This document shows, in pieces, positions 61,115 to 64,000 of a stretch of 64,000 nt of DNA. Location of the stretch: contig CM055095.1 in the NCBI GenBank assembly GCA_029204225.1, positions 18,327,483 through 18,391,482 of the forward strand, given 5' to 3'. Under the pieces are notes generated by a model that had not been told where the DNA came from, did not search any database, and saw only the letters and a program-made list of their open reading frames with translations. This DNA comes from Diphasiastrum complanatum. Its lineage: Eukaryota > Streptophyta > Lycopodiopsida > Lycopodiales > Lycopodiaceae. The position numbers and the translations under genes were made by a program. How positions within the stretch are numbered: position 1 is the stretch's first letter; each line of letters begins with the position of its first letter.

Positions 61115-62248
61115 ATGCAGGCCTTTGTTGCAACCCAAATCATCATCATCATAAACCCCGTTCGGTATTCATCTCTTCTCAGCTTGCTGCTGCTGCTCCT
61201 CCTCTTCAATCTTATAGTAATAATGCAGTCCTCCTTTTGTGGCCCAGTTTTATGTGCGGAGTTGGGGTCGAGGAGGGTTGAGCTCGCAGGCCAAGCAGCA
61301 AGAGCAGAACGGCATGACAGTACTGAGAACGCATCAGGCACCAATGGTAGGTTTAACCCCTTTTCTTGGCTACAAAGCAAAGCTTGCTACTACTTTCACC
61401 CAATCCCAACAAGCTGTTTTATCACCATCTTTACCAAGTACTCTAAAGGATCACCCACAGTTGAAATTGCATCATATAGGCGAGAAGTGGAAATTTTCAT
61501 TCACACCTACTTGTAGTTACTGCACTCAAGTTCCTCGATCAATCTCTTTGACCACCTTAAAAATAAAGGAAAATTACTGTCACGCAACCCATCAGATTCT
61601 ATTTTCCGTCTGATCTTCGTCTTAGTGTCTGTCTGTCGTGCAGAAGGCCAAGCATGGAGGACAAAACAACTTAGGGAGGAGTTCTTCTCAGATCCGTCTC
61701 AGTGGTGGGACAACAGGAATAACAAGGTGAAGCTGCCGGTGCCCTATCTAGGGCATTCATTCATTTATTCTTTCAAATGCTTTGGGGATTTTTCTGTGAC
61801 GCTGGCAGTGCAACATTTTAGTTTGACAGGGGACTAGTGCTTGCTTGCGGCAGTCTAGTCTTCAAAATAAATAGCTTAGCAGCTTTTGTATTAGCTTTGT
61901 TGGTGCAAGGTCCAGCCTGTTTCGATTTTGTTTGGCTAATTGGTTTTGACTGGTGTCCAGTGAAAAGATTGTTAACAGTATATGTGGCTGATTGATTGGC
62001 TAGCTTGGTCCTTTTCCCTAAGTTAGCTTCCATGTGTGCTGACCTGCGTGTGGACTGTTATGCAGAAAAATCCGAAGTACCCGGACTTTAAACATAATAT
62101 TACACATGAGCGTTTTTGGGTTAAAGGTTGGCTAAACATCCCCTGGGTTAAAGCTAGAGTGGCCACTATGGCATTGGGTCAAATACCGTCTGGTGGTGAA
62201 TTGAGACCGCGGTATGGATTTAACCATTTACGGACTGTTGAGCTCTAA
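61115..62248 (+). CDS. PDF-motif (OSB-type) protein, three exons; possible N-terminus of the PPR gene
   Basis: Exons: 61115 or 61223 to 61346, 61644-61726, 62066-62248. Introns begin GTAGGT and GTGAAG and end GTGCAG and ATGCAG; phases agree (G|AA, then AAG|AAA). The joined frame has a short N-terminus (MQSSFCGPVLCAELGSRRVE from 61223; an in-frame ATG at 61115 adds a hydrophobic stretch), then W-R-T-K-Q-L-R-E-E-F-F, DPSQWWDNRNNKKNPKYPDF, KHNITHERFWV and WVKARV. This is the PDF motif, known from Arabidopsis OSB proteins, where it binds single-stranded organellar DNA. The OB-fold that normally precedes it is absent. The stop is TAA at 62246-62248, but a donor at 62212 could skip it (see the next gene). 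129 aa from 61223. The exon 1 assignment rests on phase and site quality only. Confidence 0.72.
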
Positions 62249-62354
62249 GGCTGAGAATAAAGGATGCCTTTGTTGTTGTTCTTCTATCAAAATCTCCAAG
62301 GTGAAAAACTTTCTCATATTTCTTAGTAATCGTTATGTGAAATAATTACTCAGG

Positions 62355-64000
62355 ATGCCAAATTTCTTGGGTTATGTTGGGAATGTGAACCAACTATGTC
62401 AAGAGGGACGGTTAAGAGAGGCGCTGCATATGGTGGAGCATATGACTCAGCAAAATATTCAAGCTCCAATCAACACCTATGCCTGCCTTTTGAAGGGGTG
62501 CACGAGAAGGAAAGCCCTGGTGGAGGGCAAACGAGTGCATGCCATTATTGTCCAAATGGGACTTAATTCAAACATTTATCTAGGGAATACCCTTGTCAAC
62601 ATGTATGCCAAGTGCGGTAGCGTGTTGGATGCACGACAAGTATTTGATTCAATGCCTGAACACAATGTGTTTTCATGGACTAATATCATTACAGCATATG
62701 CCAATAACGGACAAGGTGAGGAGGCTATCAATCTTTTTCAGCGAATGCAACAGAGAGGCATACCACCAAACAAGGTTGCATTTGTTGTTGTCCTAAAAGC
62801 TTGCGCAAGGATCCCTGCCCTGGAACAGGGCAAGCAGCTCCATTCGGACATCATTATAAGAGGCTTTGACTCAGATGTGATTGTAGGCAGCACCCTTGTT
62901 GACATGTATGCAAGATTCGGGTGCATAGAGGATGCACGTCAAGTGTTCAACAACATGCATGATCGAGATGTGGTGTCCTGGAATGCGATGATTGCAGGAT
63001 ATGCACGGCATAGGCTTGGCAAGGAGGCCCTTAATCTGTATGAGCAAATGAAACAAGGTGGTGTGCAGTCCAACAATATCACCTATGTTCTTCTCCTAAA
63101 AGCATGTGCCAGCATTGCAGCTATAGAACAGGGCAAGCAGCTCCATTTAGACATGAGTAAAAGCGGCTTTGTGTCGGATGTGATTGTAGAAAATGCCCTT
63201 TTTGACATGTATGCAAAATGTGGATGCATAGAGCAAGCGAGGCAAGTGTTCGACAAAATGCATGAACGTAATGTGGTATCATGGACAGCGATGGTTGCAG
63301 GATATGCGGGGCAAGGGCTTGGCAAGGAGGCTCTTGCTCTGTATGAGCAAATGAAACAGGAAGGTGTGCAGCCCAACAATGTCACGTATGTTGTTCTCCT
63401 GAAAGCATGTGCCAGCACTGCAGCCTTGGAAGTGGGAAAGCAGCTCCATTCAGACATCATCAAAAGGGGCTTCGAGTCGGATGTGATTGTTGGGAGCACC
63501 CTTGTCGACATGTATGCAAAATGCATGTGCATAGAGAATGCTCGGCAGGTGTTCAACAGCATGCATGAAAGGAATGTTGTGTCATGGAATGCAATTATTT
63601 CAGGATATGCACAGCAAGGTCTTGGCAAGGAGGCTCTTGCCCTATATGAGCAAATGAAACAGGAAGGTCTGCAGCCTGACGTCGTCACATATTTGGTACT
63701 CCTGAAAGCATGTGCTAGAACTGCAGCCCTGGAATATGGCAAGCGGCTCCATTTAGACATCATCAAAAGTGGCTTTGAGTTGGATGTTAGTGCAGGGAAC
63801 ACTCTTATTGACATGTATGCCAAGTGTGGGCACATGGAGGATGCATGGAAGGTGTTCAACAACATCCAAGAACGCAATGTGGTGTCATGGACAGCAATAA
63901 TTGCAGCATATGCAGAGCGAGGGCTTGGCAAGGAGGCTCTTGCTCTGTATGAACAAATGAAACAGGAAGGTGTGCAACCCAACAAAGTCACATACATTGT
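62355..64000 (+). CDS. PLS-class PPR protein, 3' end beyond the window
   Basis: Open without a stop from ATG 62355 to the window end (548 codons). After a partial repeat (VNQLCQEGRLREALHMVEHM) come alternating P, L and S motifs: L type (TYACLLKGCTRRKALVEGKR), S type (YLGNTLVNMYAKCGSVLDAR) and P type (VFSWTNIITAYANNGQGEEA), repeated four more times as 101-residue P-L-S blocks. PLS proteins usually end in E and often DYW domains and direct C-to-U editing of organellar RNA; that end is not in view. No transit peptide precedes the first repeat. The upstream in-frame TAA (62343) and an acceptor (ACTCAG, ending 62353) allow either this ATG or an upstream exon to supply the N-terminus. A long minus-strand frame across 63083-63997 is an antisense shadow. 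Confidence 0.92.
   Translation, partial: MPNFLGYVGNVNQLCQEGRLREALHMVEHMTQQNIQAPINTYACLLKGCTRRKALVEGKRVHAIIVQMGLNSNIYLGNTLVNMYAKCGSVLDARQVFDSMPEHNVFSWTNIITAYANNGQGEEAINLFQRMQQRGIPPNKVAFVVVLKACARIPALEQGKQLHSDIIIRGFDSDVIVGSTLVDMYARFGCIEDARQVFNNMHDRDVVSWNAMIAGYARHRLGKEALNLYEQMKQGGVQSNNITYVLLLKACASIAAIEQGKQLHLDMSKSGFVSDVIVENALFDMYAKCGCIEQARQVFDKMHERNVVSWTAMVAGYAGQGLGKEALALYEQMKQEGVQPNNVTYVVLLKACASTAALEVGKQLHSDIIKRGFESDVIVGSTLVDMYAKCMCIENARQVFNSMHERNVVSWNAIISGYAQQGLGKEALALYEQMKQEGLQPDVVTYLVLLKACARTAALEYGKRLHLDIIKSGFELDVSAGNTLIDMYAKCGHMEDAWKVFNNIQERNVVSWTAIIAAYAERGLGKEALALYEQMKQEGVQPNKVTYI

Noticed and set aside
63083..63997. 304-codon minus-strand open frame
   Set aside because: It is the antisense shadow of the PLS-PPR array. 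It shows the 101-residue periodicity of that array and has Cys/Ser/Ala-rich composition without a domain. The plus strand is open throughout and encodes clear PPR motifs.

Overview
The window is nuclear DNA of a land plant. Host genes are few and mostly intron-containing: an organellar pentatricopeptide-repeat (PPR) gene, a two-exon BRICK1 gene, a gene with the plant-specific PDF motif of organellar ssDNA-binding (OSB) proteins, and the 5' part of a PLS-class PPR gene. They sit in a large mass of LTR retrotransposon DNA of many ages. The repeat load and PPR style would suit a fern or another seed-free vascular plant, but that is an inference and no sequence here proves it.

Layout. 1-4035 is gene-poor, with a GA microsatellite, a fold-back and pieces of an unidentified degraded coding repeat. 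4036-5747 (minus) is an unrecognised, probably nuclear protein with basic N-terminal clusters and a G/N/M/S-rich tail. 7363-16831 is a nested retrotransposon block: a pol-less, Copia-related element on the minus strand, interrupted at its gag start codon by a young, almost intact 6,058-bp Copia element (9723-15780; LTRs about 99% identical; 5-bp target duplication). 16832-23524 holds Gypsy scraps and a decayed minus-strand Copia element with a long LTR. 25601-27490 is an intact P-class PPR gene, and a broken antisense PPR copy lies at 29945-30600. 31992-32646 is a solo LTR with a perfect target duplication. 36033-36440 is a MITE-like element. 36822-37317 is BRICK1, visible only when its intron is removed.

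38480-40290 is a Copia relic that has lost its integrase. 42410-43480 is a second copy of the unidentified coding repeat. 45945-49161 is a Copia element whose protease-integrase segment is inverted in place, with a four-fold array of primer-binding-site motifs beside its LTR. 49918-50735 is a non-autonomous DNA transposon with an 8-bp target duplication and GC-rich internal tandem repeats. 51258-51384 is an orphan DnaJ exon. 53570-54310 is a Gypsy-like gag relic. 54310-60350 shows nothing recognisable apart from microsatellites.

61115-64000 (plus) is the most interesting region. A three-exon reading frame encodes a PDF motif and stops only 106 bp before an open PLS-PPR reading frame that runs off the window. 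A phase-compatible GT-AG intron (62212-62353) would skip the stop and fuse the two. The PPR part has no N-terminal targeting sequence of its own, so a PDF-PPR fusion protein (or a two-isoform locus) is a serious possibility.

The two PPR genes, the PDF/OSB module and the PPR pseudogene all point to nuclear control of organelle nucleic acids. BRICK1 belongs to the SCAR/WAVE actin-nucleation pathway and is unrelated to its neighbours.
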